From a virus: a stretch of DNA of 50,851 bases. This document shows, one piece after another, positions 15,804 to 22,338 of this stretch; within the stretch, counting starts at the first letter, position 1, and the number at the start of each line of letters is the position of its first letter. The position numbers and the translations under genes are program-made. The stretch lies in IMG/VR virus record IMGVR_UViG_3300021171_000016, positions 1-50,851 of that record. One strand, 5' to 3'. A model generated the notes under the pieces. The model was given only the letters and a program-made list of their open reading frames with translations, had not been told where the DNA came from and made no database searches.

Positions 15804-15942
15804 TGTCGGTTGGGCGAGGAAGACTGGCCGCAACACGCCAGCAGGTTAAAGCCTGACGCAGATAAAGTCGGTGACCGCTATCAGCTTCTGCAAAGCAAAA
15901 GCATAGGTCACTGGCGCATCCGTTCGAATCGGATACTGACAT
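15804..15942 (+). ncRNA. tRNA-like folded intergenic RNA
   Basis: This gap holds stacked complementary segments. TGTCGGT (15804-15810) pairs with ACTGACA (15935-15941) with one G-U. CGCCAG (15836-15841) pairs with CTGGCG (15911-15916). CAGG/CCTG (15842-15855) and GTGACC...GGTCAC (15871-15876 / 15906-15911) make inner hairpins. ATCCG-TTCGAAT-CGGAT (15918-15934) is a perfect tRNA T-arm with the canonical loop. I could not fit a normal 75-90 nt cloverleaf or assign an anticodon. It could be a diverged tRNA, a tRNA-like regulator of the next gene, or an attachment-site relic. Confidence 0.4.
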
Positions 15943-15966
15943 CCGGTACTTTTATAAGGAGAATCA

Positions 15967-16599
15967 ATGCGATATATAGAAGCTGATCGTGACCACTTCG
16001 CAGCGGTCGTCCGCACATGGTGCGAGATGTTCAAAGAACGCCATGACTTTGTTCGCACCTTCACAGGCAAGAAGTGGTATCACAACGCACCGGAACCAGA
16101 CGACGTGGACTTCCGCGACATCGCGCACGCCCTCTCGAACATCACCCGCTACACTGGACATCTCAATGTGTTTTATTCGGTCGCCGAGCATTCGGTGCGA
16201 GTATCGCGGCTGGTGCCCAGGTGTGATGCGAAGGAAGCGCTGCTGCACGACGCTGCCGAGGCCTACCTTAACGACTTGTCGCGACCCTTCAAGCGGTCGC
16301 CAGGGATGGAGGTCTACAAATACTACGAGGCCATCACCGACGCGGCAATCGAGACGCATTTCGGTATTCGCTCGCGTCCCGACTCGGTGACCTACGCCGA
16401 CACCGTTTGTCTTTTCTGGGAGAAGCGCGACCTATTCTCCGTGCTCGAAGACAAGGACATCGACTGGCATACCTGGGCCGCAGCGAAGGGTCCATGCAAT
16501 CTTGAGGATGTTCCACCACAGCCGCTTATACCGTGGTCGGCGGCACGGGCTGAGGTTGCTTTCACGCAACGCTGGGAAGATCTAGGAGGAAAACTATGA
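15967..16599 (+). CDS. HD-domain phosphohydrolase (YfbR-like)
   Basis: A 210-residue HD hydrolase. Metal ligands are visible: H-75 in S-V-A-E-H-S (71-76), H-D at 94-95 in L-L-H-D-A-A-E-A-Y, and Y-A-D near 143-145. This is the pattern of YfbR-type nucleotidases that act on deoxynucleoside monophosphates, and of phage DatZ-like dATPases. It likely adjusts dNTP pools during replication. AAGGAG precedes the ATG and the stop overlaps the next gene. Substrate not predictable from sequence. Confidence 0.8.
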   Translation: MRYIEADRDHFAAVVRTWCEMFKERHDFVRTFTGKKWYHNAPEPDDVDFRDIAHALSNITRYTGHLNVFYSVAEHSVRVSRLVPRCDAKEALLHDAAEAYLNDLSRPFKRSPGMEVYKYYEAITDAAIETHFGIRSRPDSVTYADTVCLFWEKRDLFSVLEDKDIDWHTWAAAKGPCNLEDVPPQPLIPWSAARAEVAFTQRWEDLGGKL

Positions 16600-17156
16600 C
16601 GCACATTGCTCACTACGAACGGCCAATAGGCGCAGTCAAACACGACGCCGGGAAGTCGCCCGTCATGCGTGGCTGCTTCCAATATTTCCCGCGAGCACTG
16701 AAGGCAATCGCCGACATCTCAGCCTTCGGCTACGAAAAATATAAAGAGTGGGATGGCTGGCGTCGGGTCGCGGACGGCCTCGGGCGTTATTCGGACGCTG
16801 TCGGGCGTCATCTCTTGGCGGAAACCAGCGAGGGGTTGTATGACCCCGAATCGAACCTGCTTCATGCGGCCCACGCTGCCTGGGGTGCCTGCGCAAGGCT
16901 TGAGAAAATGTTGGAGGATGGCACGCCACTACGGAAGCTGCCTTGTCCCTGTGGAGGACGGTGCGCTGTTGAGTTATACGAGGTTGATCCTATAAGCAAC
17001 CTAATTGATGAAGGCGACCTGATCGCGGCTGCCGTCGCGCATGTTCCTTTTACCACACTGTACAATGACGAAGCAGAACTAATATTCGAGCGCGTCCGCG
17101 CCAACTATCATCCGAACGCAGTCGCGCTCGACCACCTACCTGAAGGGAGCCATTGA
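16596..17156 (+). CDS. DUF5664-like dATP/dGTP diphosphohydrolase
   Basis: A 186-residue protein. The N-terminal ~100 residues carry K-H-D-A-G-K, F-G-Y-E-K-Y and D-G-L-G-R-Y-x-D-A-V-G-R-H, then S-N-L-L-H-A-A-H-A-A-W-G-A, an acidic-His helical bundle as in MazG/DUF5664 nucleotide pyrophosphohydrolases. The C-terminal part adds a C-P-C-G-G-R-C cluster that may bind zinc. It overlaps the HD gene by ATGA with AGGAGG upstream, so the two nucleotide enzymes are probably co-translated. No PurZ-like gene is present, so there is no support for a Z-genome pathway. Confidence 0.75.
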   Translation: MTHIAHYERPIGAVKHDAGKSPVMRGCFQYFPRALKAIADISAFGYEKYKEWDGWRRVADGLGRYSDAVGRHLLAETSEGLYDPESNLLHAAHAAWGACARLEKMLEDGTPLRKLPCPCGGRCAVELYEVDPISNLIDEGDLIAAAVAHVPFTTLYNDEAELIFERVRANYHPNAVALDHLPEGSH

Positions 17157-18778
17157 TGACAAGAATCGAAACGACAGACGAACACGCGAGGCGGGTTGCC
17201 GATGCTTACAGTCGGTTTGCTGGCAACGTGTCAGCGATGGCCCGCGACACGGGCCTCTCGCGTGGTGCCATACGTGACCACATGGCGAAACTCGGCATCG
17301 GCAAGAAGCCACTGGTCGCCGGGAAGCTGAAGGGTGTGGTCATGGCGTCGGGCATCCTCCCGGCGAAGGGGCTGATCAAGCGCTACCTGCTCACGTCGGC
17401 GCAGAACAACACGGCCATTAACAAGAAGGTATGGGCGAACTTCCTGGCCCTGGCCGAGCATTACAATGCCGAGATTATGGTCGGTACATATTCCTATAAC
17501 CAGAACCACTTCGGCAGCCTCGCGGTGAAGCGAGGTAAGGACAAAGCTGTCGAGCATACTTTATGGTTCGCTCCTGAAATCGTGGATTACATCTGCGACA
17601 AGCGGGTCGAACTCGGAACTGGCCTCGTGTGGTGTGGTGAGATGAACATCCTGCCGACCGCCGTCGATCCGCTCTCCGGGTTGGAAACCTATTCACATCG
17701 CAAGTCGGCCATCTTCCCGCACGCCAAGCTGGCTATGCGATCCATCCCAACCATGCTGGGCGAGGGCACGAAGCTCAACTACACGACAGGCACCATCACA
17801 CTGAGGAATTACATTCAGAAAAAGGAGGGGCTGAAGGCCGAGCATCATCACCGTTATTCGTGCCTCATCGTCGAAGTCAATCACGACGGGTACTGGTGTG
17901 TCCGCCAGGTGGGAGCCAACTCCGCTGAAGGCGACATCCAAGACCTTCAAGTAATTGTGCGGGGAGGCGAGGTCACGTCCACAGATGCCTCAGTTGAGGC
18001 GATAACCTGGGGTGATTTGCACGCGGGCTGGGTGGAGCCGTGGGTGGTCAATCTGTCAATGGAGATGCTCGACACCCTACGGCCCAAGTACCAATTCCTG
18101 CACGACGTGCTGGAGGGTGCCAGCATCAACCGCCACGAGCGGAAGTCGCCACACCCGCACCATAAATTCAGCAACTGGCTTCGCGGCCTGCATCGTCTCG
18201 ATGCGGAACTGGCATTGAGCAAAGAGGTCATTGAGCGTTACCTGCGTCCCTGGTGTCAGACCATCGTGCCTGATTCTAATCACGATGGCTGGTGGTTGGC
18301 CAGTTGGCTCAATGAATTCGACTATCGCAAGGACCCAGGCAACGCCGAACTATTCCTCAAGATGCAACTTTATTCTTACGAGCGGATAAGGCTTGGCGTA
18401 ATGGTGCGCGACGTTAATCTCATCGGCTGGGCGTTTAACAGCGTCGGGTTGAGTGATGATCGTATTAAGTTCTTGCTCGCAGACGAATCCTTCAAAATCT
18501 GCGACCGGAAGATTGAGTGCGGGATGCACGGGCACCTTGGGCCGAACGGCTCACGCGGCACACCGAGCAACCTGCGGACGGTTGGCCGTCGCGCCAACAC
18601 GGCGCACACCCACTCGGCTGGCATCTACGATGGTCTCTACGTGGCGGGCACGTCGAGCAAGCTACGCTGGGATTACAATTATGGGCCGACTTCCTGGGGT
18701 CATGCCCACATCGTGACCTACCCAAACGGCCAACGCTCAATAATAACTATGTATGACGGAAAATGGAGGGCACAATGA
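17156..18778 (+). CDS. T5 A1-like metallophosphoesterase with N-terminal HTH
   Basis: A 540-residue protein. Residues about 10-50 form a helix-turn-helix (A-R-D-T-G-L-S-R-G-A-I-R-D-H). The middle and end carry calcineurin-type metal motifs: G-D-L-H (near 286-289), S-N-H-D (near 371-376), H-G-H-L-G-P-N-G (near 457-464) and H-T-H-S (near 484-487). T5 A1, needed for second-step DNA transfer and host DNA degradation, has a similar layout. The role may be a nuclease or phosphatase acting early. ATG 17156 overlaps the upstream TGA, with GGGAG upstream. Confidence 0.6.
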   Translation: MTRIETTDEHARRVADAYSRFAGNVSAMARDTGLSRGAIRDHMAKLGIGKKPLVAGKLKGVVMASGILPAKGLIKRYLLTSAQNNTAINKKVWANFLALAEHYNAEIMVGTYSYNQNHFGSLAVKRGKDKAVEHTLWFAPEIVDYICDKRVELGTGLVWCGEMNILPTAVDPLSGLETYSHRKSAIFPHAKLAMRSIPTMLGEGTKLNYTTGTITLRNYIQKKEGLKAEHHHRYSCLIVEVNHDGYWCVRQVGANSAEGDIQDLQVIVRGGEVTSTDASVEAITWGDLHAGWVEPWVVNLSMEMLDTLRPKYQFLHDVLEGASINRHERKSPHPHHKFSNWLRGLHRLDAELALSKEVIERYLRPWCQTIVPDSNHDGWWLASWLNEFDYRKDPGNAELFLKMQLYSYERIRLGVMVRDVNLIGWAFNSVGLSDDRIKFLLADESFKICDRKIECGMHGHLGPNGSRGTPSNLRTVGRRANTAHTHSAGIYDGLYVAGTSSKLRWDYNYGPTSWGHAHIVTYPNGQRSIITMYDGKWRAQ

Positions 18779-18933
18779 AACGACCGATTCCCGACCCCGA
18801 GCATTTGTCAATTCTTGCCGGGGTCGTCTACTCGTCCATCCGTGATGAGGGCACGGCGGTTAAGATCGCGGCTAAACTCATCAAGCTGTCTAATGAGCAC
18901 GTTACAAAACTGGAGGCAGACGAAGATGCTTAA
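18775..18933 (+). CDS. Small protein, unknown
   Basis: A 52-residue ORF with ATG overlapping the previous stop and GGAGGG upstream. It looks helical (A-A-K-L-I-K-L-S-N-E-H-V-T-K-L-E). It overlaps the next start by 8 bases. Unknown function. Confidence 0.6.
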   Translation: MKRPIPDPEHLSILAGVVYSSIRDEGTAVKIAAKLIKLSNEHVTKLEADEDA

Positions 18934-19225
18934 CCGAGTGCAAGTAATTCAACTGATCGACGCCGAGCGGCAGTATCAGGACCTTTCCTACAACCCCGAC
19001 GAGAAACTTTCGAGCGGCCTGACCCGCAGGCAGCGCGACCTCGATGTCACCTCGGGCCTCGTCATGCTCGACACGTATCTGCGTAAGGCGCAGGATGATT
19101 GGACAAACCAGAAGTGTTCCAGCCGCGACTCACTTCGACAGGTCGCGAAGCTCGCCGCGATTGCCGTGCGCATCTTGGAACGGGCTGGCGGAAGCGAGGT
19201 GTTGGTCACGCAGGGCCTGCGCTAG
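18926..19225 (+). CDS. Helical protein, unknown
   Basis: A 99-residue charged helical protein starting at ATG 18926 with GGAGG 9 bases upstream. It begins V-Q-V-I-Q-L-I-D-A-E-R-Q-Y-Q, a pattern I have seen in small phage proteins of unknown role, and continues with a long helix (R-Q-V-A-K-L-A-A-I-A-V-R-I-L-E-R-A). Not assigned. It closes a run of tightly coupled genes, followed by an 80-base gap. Confidence 0.6.
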   Translation: MLNRVQVIQLIDAERQYQDLSYNPDEKLSSGLTRRQRDLDVTSGLVMLDTYLRKAQDDWTNQKCSSRDSLRQVAKLAAIAVRILERAGGSEVLVTQGLR

Positions 19226-19227
19226 GG

Positions 19228-19250
19228 GGTTACCTTTAGAGTTAGTAACC
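19228..19250 (+). terminator. Weak hairpin
   Basis: GGTTAC (19228-19233) and GTAACC (19245-19250) form a 6-bp stem with an 11-base AT-rich loop just after the 99-residue gene. No T-run follows. A weak terminator or protein site; low support. Confidence 0.25.
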
Positions 19251-19305
19251 TTCGTACCGTTGCAGGCGTGCGGAGGTTACTGTACTTTCGTGACATGAGG
19301 AGCAC

Positions 19306-19584
19306 ATGGAACTCGAAGAAGAGATTGACTTTGTCGAGGTCGTTCAGGATTTCGGCGAGGTGGATGTCGTCGAAGCGATCTACGGCCCTGGGCACGACCG
19401 TTACTGCAACTATCGCCCGTACATTTCGGAGAGGGGAATCATATGCTGCATGACGTGCGATGCAACGGTGAACTCACTGAGCAAACAGAGCGACTACCTG
19501 TGTCCGTGTTGCGGGTGTCCGACGACTTGCCACGGCTACGACACGGGTCATTGCTACCAATGCGAAAGGAACTGCCCGACCTAA
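19306..19584 (+). CDS. Zinc-ribbon-like Cys-rich protein
   Basis: A 92-residue protein with an acidic N-terminus (E-L-E-E-E-I-D-F-V-E-V-V) and a C-terminal half holding at least ten cysteines, among them C-C-M-T-C and C-P-C-C-G-C and C-Y-Q-C-E-R-N-C. These pairs fit one or two zinc ribbons. It may bind nucleic acid or a host protein. GAGGAG precedes the ATG. Confidence 0.65.
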   Translation: MELEEEIDFVEVVQDFGEVDVVEAIYGPGHDRYCNYRPYISERGIICCMTCDATVNSLSKQSDYLCPCCGCPTTCHGYDTGHCYQCERNCPT

Positions 19585-19631
19585 CCTTCGACGAATGGCT
19601 GGCAGTGCTGTTCGGCGGGGTCATCGAATGA
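19443..19631 (+). CDS. Possible overlapping ORF
   Basis: A 62-residue ORF in another frame over the 3' end of the zinc-ribbon gene. It has GAGAGGGGA before its ATG, and its stop overlaps the next ATG. Its C-terminus (L-T-F-D-E-W-L-A-V-L-F-G-G-V-I-E) reads like a real helix outside the overlap. Translation of the N-terminal part is doubtful; a later start at 19560 is possible. Confidence 0.25.
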   Translation: MLHDVRCNGELTEQTERLPVSVLRVSDDLPRLRHGSLLPMRKELPDLTFDEWLAVLFGGVIE

Positions 19632-19861
19632 GCCAGACAGTTATTTTGCTCGACGCGGTTGTCATTAAAGATGTCAGCTACCCATCGGGGAACATCGCCC
19701 TGAACCTGGGCGACCACGTCCAGGTTGTTCGAAACGGGTCACTTTTCTTTGTTTACGACCCGAAGAGAAGGAGTTATACTGAGGCATGTCGGAACGATTT
19801 TGCTTACTCGACTGATTCGGAAGATTGGGTCAGAGAGCATTTAGTTTTGGAGGGGTTTTAA
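19628..19861 (+). CDS. Small beta-type protein, unknown
   Basis: A 77-residue protein starting at ATG 19628. Alternating strands (V-I-L-L-D-A-V-V-I-K, S-L-F-F-V-Y-D-P) suggest a small beta fold. The binding site is weak, so it may depend on upstream translation. Ends just before the next gene. Confidence 0.55.
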   Translation: MSQTVILLDAVVIKDVSYPSGNIALNLGDHVQVVRNGSLFFVYDPKRRSYTEACRNDFAYSTDSEDWVREHLVLEGF

Positions 19862-19863
19862 TT

Positions 19864-20133
19864 ATGGCGAAGGAAAAGAGAATCAGAAAAATGGTAACGG
19901 GCCACACCTACATTCTCACACCCGCAGGTGTCGGCGCATTGAAGGACGAACCGTCTGAGAAGGAAGTGGCGGTTCTCAGGCCGTTGCGCAAGGCACCACT
20001 CACCCAGGGGCAGTTGTATCCCCGCGTTGAGAAGATGAAGGCATTCAGGGAGCGCAAGTTCCTGGGGTCGTATCTCGTGGCCCTGCGCAAACGTGGGCTG
20101 ATCAAGTTCGGCCCCAAGCTGAAGGCCGCGTAA
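19864..20133 (+). CDS. Small basic protein, possible winged helix
   Basis: An 89-residue basic protein starting at ATG 19864 with GGAGGGG upstream. Residues 30-85 (E-V-A-V-L-R-P-L-R-K-A-P-L-T and Y-L-V-A-L-R-K-R-G-L-I-K) resemble the recognition helix and wing of a small winged-helix DNA-binder. This is pattern only. A terminator follows. Confidence 0.55.
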   Translation: MAKEKRIRKMVTGHTYILTPAGVGALKDEPSEKEVAVLRPLRKAPLTQGQLYPRVEKMKAFRERKFLGSYLVALRKRGLIKFGPKLKAA

Positions 20134-20146
20134 TGGTTGCACCCAG

Positions 20147-20178
20147 CCGGGTCGCCTGACGGCCACGTCGCGACCCGG
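20147..20178 (+). terminator. Rho-independent-type terminator
   Basis: CCGGGTCGC (20147-20155) pairs with GCGACCCGG (20170-20178), a 9-bp GC stem with a 14-base loop, followed by TTTCTCC. It lies 14 bases after the 89-residue gene. The T tract is short, so termination may be partial and allow reading into the next gene. Confidence 0.55.
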
Positions 20179-20270
20179 TTTCTCCCCCGGTTGAAAGCGT
20201 TCCGACACAACGCCTACCTACCGAGTAACCTCCCACAAATTCAAACGAGCAAACCTTTTCAGGGAGAACT

Positions 20271-21011
20271 ATGACCAAAGCAACCATCACCGATACAACC
20301 TTTACTCTCGGGGAGGTTTCCTTCCCGATTGACCGCAACAACATCGTCACATCCATTGACGCCCTCGACAAGCTGAATGCAGGCGCCTGGACGGCCCTGG
20401 CGGTCGCGTCCGACCTTCCGGTCAGCCCGTTCGAGAAGCGACTCATCAAGCCTGTATTGATGGGCGTCATCCAGGAGGCGTGGTATCTGAACATCAAGGG
20501 CAGCGTGTCCGAAAAATGCCTGCTCAACCAGAAGAATCGCGTCACCCGCTACAAGCAGCAGTTGGAGGAGTTGACCTCGGGCGACGGCGACGACAAGGTA
20601 TTCCGCATCGCCAAGTCGCGGCCCGAAACCAAGGAACGGGTTTCAATGTTCTACAAACTCCTGCCAGGATACGAGGCCAAAATCAAGGAGTTCAAGACGC
20701 AGAAGTATATGACGATGAAGGCCATCGTGGACGCGGGCGACAAGAATCTCACCGTGAATCAGATGGCAGCGGCCATCGAACAGATGCCCGAAGCGAAGTT
20801 CGCCGGAACGGTCTCGGCCAAGAACATCTCCGGACTGGTCTGCAACTTCATGGACCTTGGCATCATCCAGGCTGTGGACGCCGAAGGGCAGCCCGTCGAA
20901 CGCAAGGCCACACCCAAGAAGGACAAGCCCGTAGCTGATGTGAAGGCTTCCGCGTCGCCCACGCCTCCAGCCACGGGCAAGAAGCCCGCGACCACAAACA
21001 AAAAGAAGTGA
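20271..21011 (+). CDS. Unknown protein with basic tail, possible DNA-binder
   Basis: A 246-residue protein. Residues 1-180 look mixed alpha/beta, with M-T-M-K-A-I-V-D-A-G and I-S-G-L-V-C-N-F-M-D-L-G-I-I resembling a winged-helix or MarR-like region. The last 40 residues are Lys/Pro/Ala-rich and disordered (K-K-D-K-P, T-N-K-K-K). GGGAGAA precedes the ATG. It stands alone between two terminators and may be strongly expressed. A DNA-binding role is only inferred. Confidence 0.65.
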   Translation: MTKATITDTTFTLGEVSFPIDRNNIVTSIDALDKLNAGAWTALAVASDLPVSPFEKRLIKPVLMGVIQEAWYLNIKGSVSEKCLLNQKNRVTRYKQQLEELTSGDGDDKVFRIAKSRPETKERVSMFYKLLPGYEAKIKEFKTQKYMTMKAIVDAGDKNLTVNQMAAAIEQMPEAKFAGTVSAKNISGLVCNFMDLGIIQAVDAEGQPVERKATPKKDKPVADVKASASPTPPATGKKPATTNKKK

Positions 21012-21017
21012 CCCCGA

Positions 21018-21037
21018 CGAGGCCCGCAAGGGCCTCG
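21018..21037 (+). terminator. GCAA-loop terminator hairpin
   Basis: CGAGGCCC (21018-21025), loop GCAA and GGGCCTCG (21030-21037) form a perfect 8-bp hairpin with a GNRA tetraloop directly after the 246-residue gene. Only GTTTC follows, so termination is likely partial; RNA stabilisation is possible. Confidence 0.6.
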
Positions 21038-21062
21038 GTTTCACCCGTCCAAGAAAGGACGC

Positions 21063-21263
21063 ATGAAGTCTAAAAAGTTCGGCGAAGTAGAAGTTATCGA
21101 AACCCTCGGAACGCTATCACACATCCGCCTGCCTAATGGCGCTGAGTTCTGGGTGAAGAGCATCACCCTCATGCCGCTGCCAAAGAAGCGCACCATCGAA
21201 CCTAACTTTTATTATGCGGACGCATACCCGCGAGAAGGGTTGGTGTTCAAGTGTGTAATTTAA
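21063..21263 (+). CDS. Small basic protein, unknown
   Basis: A 66-residue protein with AAAGGA upstream of the ATG. The first 40 residues are strand-like (V-E-V-I-E-T-L-G-T-L-S-H-I-R-L) as in small SH3-like barrels. Unknown role; 17 bases before the next start. Confidence 0.6.
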   Translation: MKSKKFGEVEVIETLGTLSHIRLPNGAEFWVKSITLMPLPKKRTIEPNFYYADAYPREGLVFKCVI

Positions 21264-21280
21264 CTTCCCACGAAGGACAC

Positions 21281-21949
21281 ATGACCCACAACACTCCTGG
21301 AAAGCTACGGCAGGAGATGTTCGTGCAGCAGTTTTTAGCCTCCGTCCACGATCAACACGACGGCTTTGCGATATATCTAGTTGGGTCCAGTCGTGAATTT
21401 TACAGACATATCCAAGAGAAGATCATGCTTGGAATTGCCGAAGAGTTTCATATTGTCGTCGAGCGCGATTACAAGACCTATATGGCCCTAGTGGCCGAGG
21501 GGAGGCGTTTGGGGTTTCGGGGAATGATCTGGCACGGGGATTTTTTTAACGTGACAGAGTTGGTAGCCCGCAAGAATAAAATTGCCCACCTCGACTTTGA
21601 CGGCGTGAATAGCTTTAACTATGACGGCAACGCTGAACACTTTTTCTGGTTGGTGTTGCGGTTCGGTGTGTTGTCTTATATCTATGTCTATTGTCCACGC
21701 ATGCACCTTGACACCAATACAGATCGACTCGCCAAGCAACTGAAGATTGCGAAGACGGTGAGAAGTCACAGCAATGGGAAAGCCGACCGCCGAAACTTTC
21801 CACTCCACTATGCAAACAAAGACTTAGTCGAAAGTTTTGTATCCCAGATTTTACCTGCGCCGTGGATTCACAGCAAGGCTACGGGATATATGGGAAAGTG
21901 TCAGATGGGATTCATCACAGGACGAAGGGAGGCAGTATGTCAATCATGA
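21281..21949 (+). CDS. Alpha/beta protein, unknown
   Basis: A 222-residue protein. I chose ATG 21281, with AAGGA 4 bases upstream. It alternates strands and helices: I-Y-L-V-G-S-S (near 33-39), R-G-M-I-W-H-G-D, a conserved-looking H-L-D-F-D-G-V-N, then W-L-V-L-R-F-G-V-L-S-Y-I-Y-V-Y. This suggests a Rossmann-like or nuclease fold, but no motif is decisive. Confidence 0.6.
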   Translation: MTHNTPGKLRQEMFVQQFLASVHDQHDGFAIYLVGSSREFYRHIQEKIMLGIAEEFHIVVERDYKTYMALVAEGRRLGFRGMIWHGDFFNVTELVARKNKIAHLDFDGVNSFNYDGNAEHFFWLVLRFGVLSYIYVYCPRMHLDTNTDRLAKQLKIAKTVRSHSNGKADRRNFPLHYANKDLVESFVSQILPAPWIHSKATGYMGKCQMGFITGRREAVCQS

Positions 21950-22338
21950 GTTGCAAGTGTGGCTCCGTGTTGCAATCGAGGCCGCGTCGTGGACCGCAGA
22001 CGGGTTACTACTATGATTGGACCTGTCCGCACGAAGGCGACTCGGCCCAGGCAATGGGCCACACGCCTCCCTTCGCCGACAAGCGGGTCTCGGTGTATCA
22101 AGCTGGGACCGCAAAGCAGTTACTGGCTCAGGCTGTCGGGTGGAATATTAAAGCCTGTCGACGTGGCCGACCCGGCGAACCGTTCTCGCGTCGGCGCATT
22201 CGGACGCGCATTGTTCGCCGAGTGAAACGCAAGGGCTTCGCAGACGTGCAGGACAGGGACGCCACGCGACGGCTCGAAGGACTCTACCGCCAGCTTGCAC
22301 AGAAGAAGCCGAGGAGTCATGCCCAAAGTATCACGTAA
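21937..22338 (+). CDS. Small Cys/Arg-rich protein
   Basis: A 133-residue protein starting at ATG 21937 with GAAGGGAGG upstream and overlapping the previous gene. The N-terminus has S-C-K-C-G and W-T-C-P-H, a zinc-ribbon-like start. The second half is very basic (R-R-R-I-R-T-R-I-V-R-R-V-K-R-K), which would suit RNA or DNA binding. It overlaps the polymerase start. Confidence 0.6.
   Translation: MSIMSCKCGSVLQSRPRRGPQTGYYYDWTCPHEGDSAQAMGHTPPFADKRVSVYQAGTAKQLLAQAVGWNIKACRRGRPGEPFSRRRIRTRIVRRVKRKGFADVQDRDATRRLEGLYRQLAQKKPRSHAQSIT

Noticed and set aside
15866-15942. A normal 77-nt tRNA ending at the T-arm
   Set aside because: The 5' acceptor matches at 6 of 7 positions, but no D-arm or anticodon stem can be drawn and the GTGACC/GGTCAC helix excludes a cloverleaf.
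15804-15942. Known riboswitch class (SAM, cobalamin, c-di-GMP-I)
   Set aside because: Only short, scattered resemblances; the conserved cores are missing.
15967-17156. Z-genome (2-aminoadenine) pathway suggested by DatZ-like and MazZ-like genes
   Set aside because: No PurZ-like adenylosuccinate synthetase is present, and the HD and DUF5664 families also occur widely in phages with ordinary DNA.
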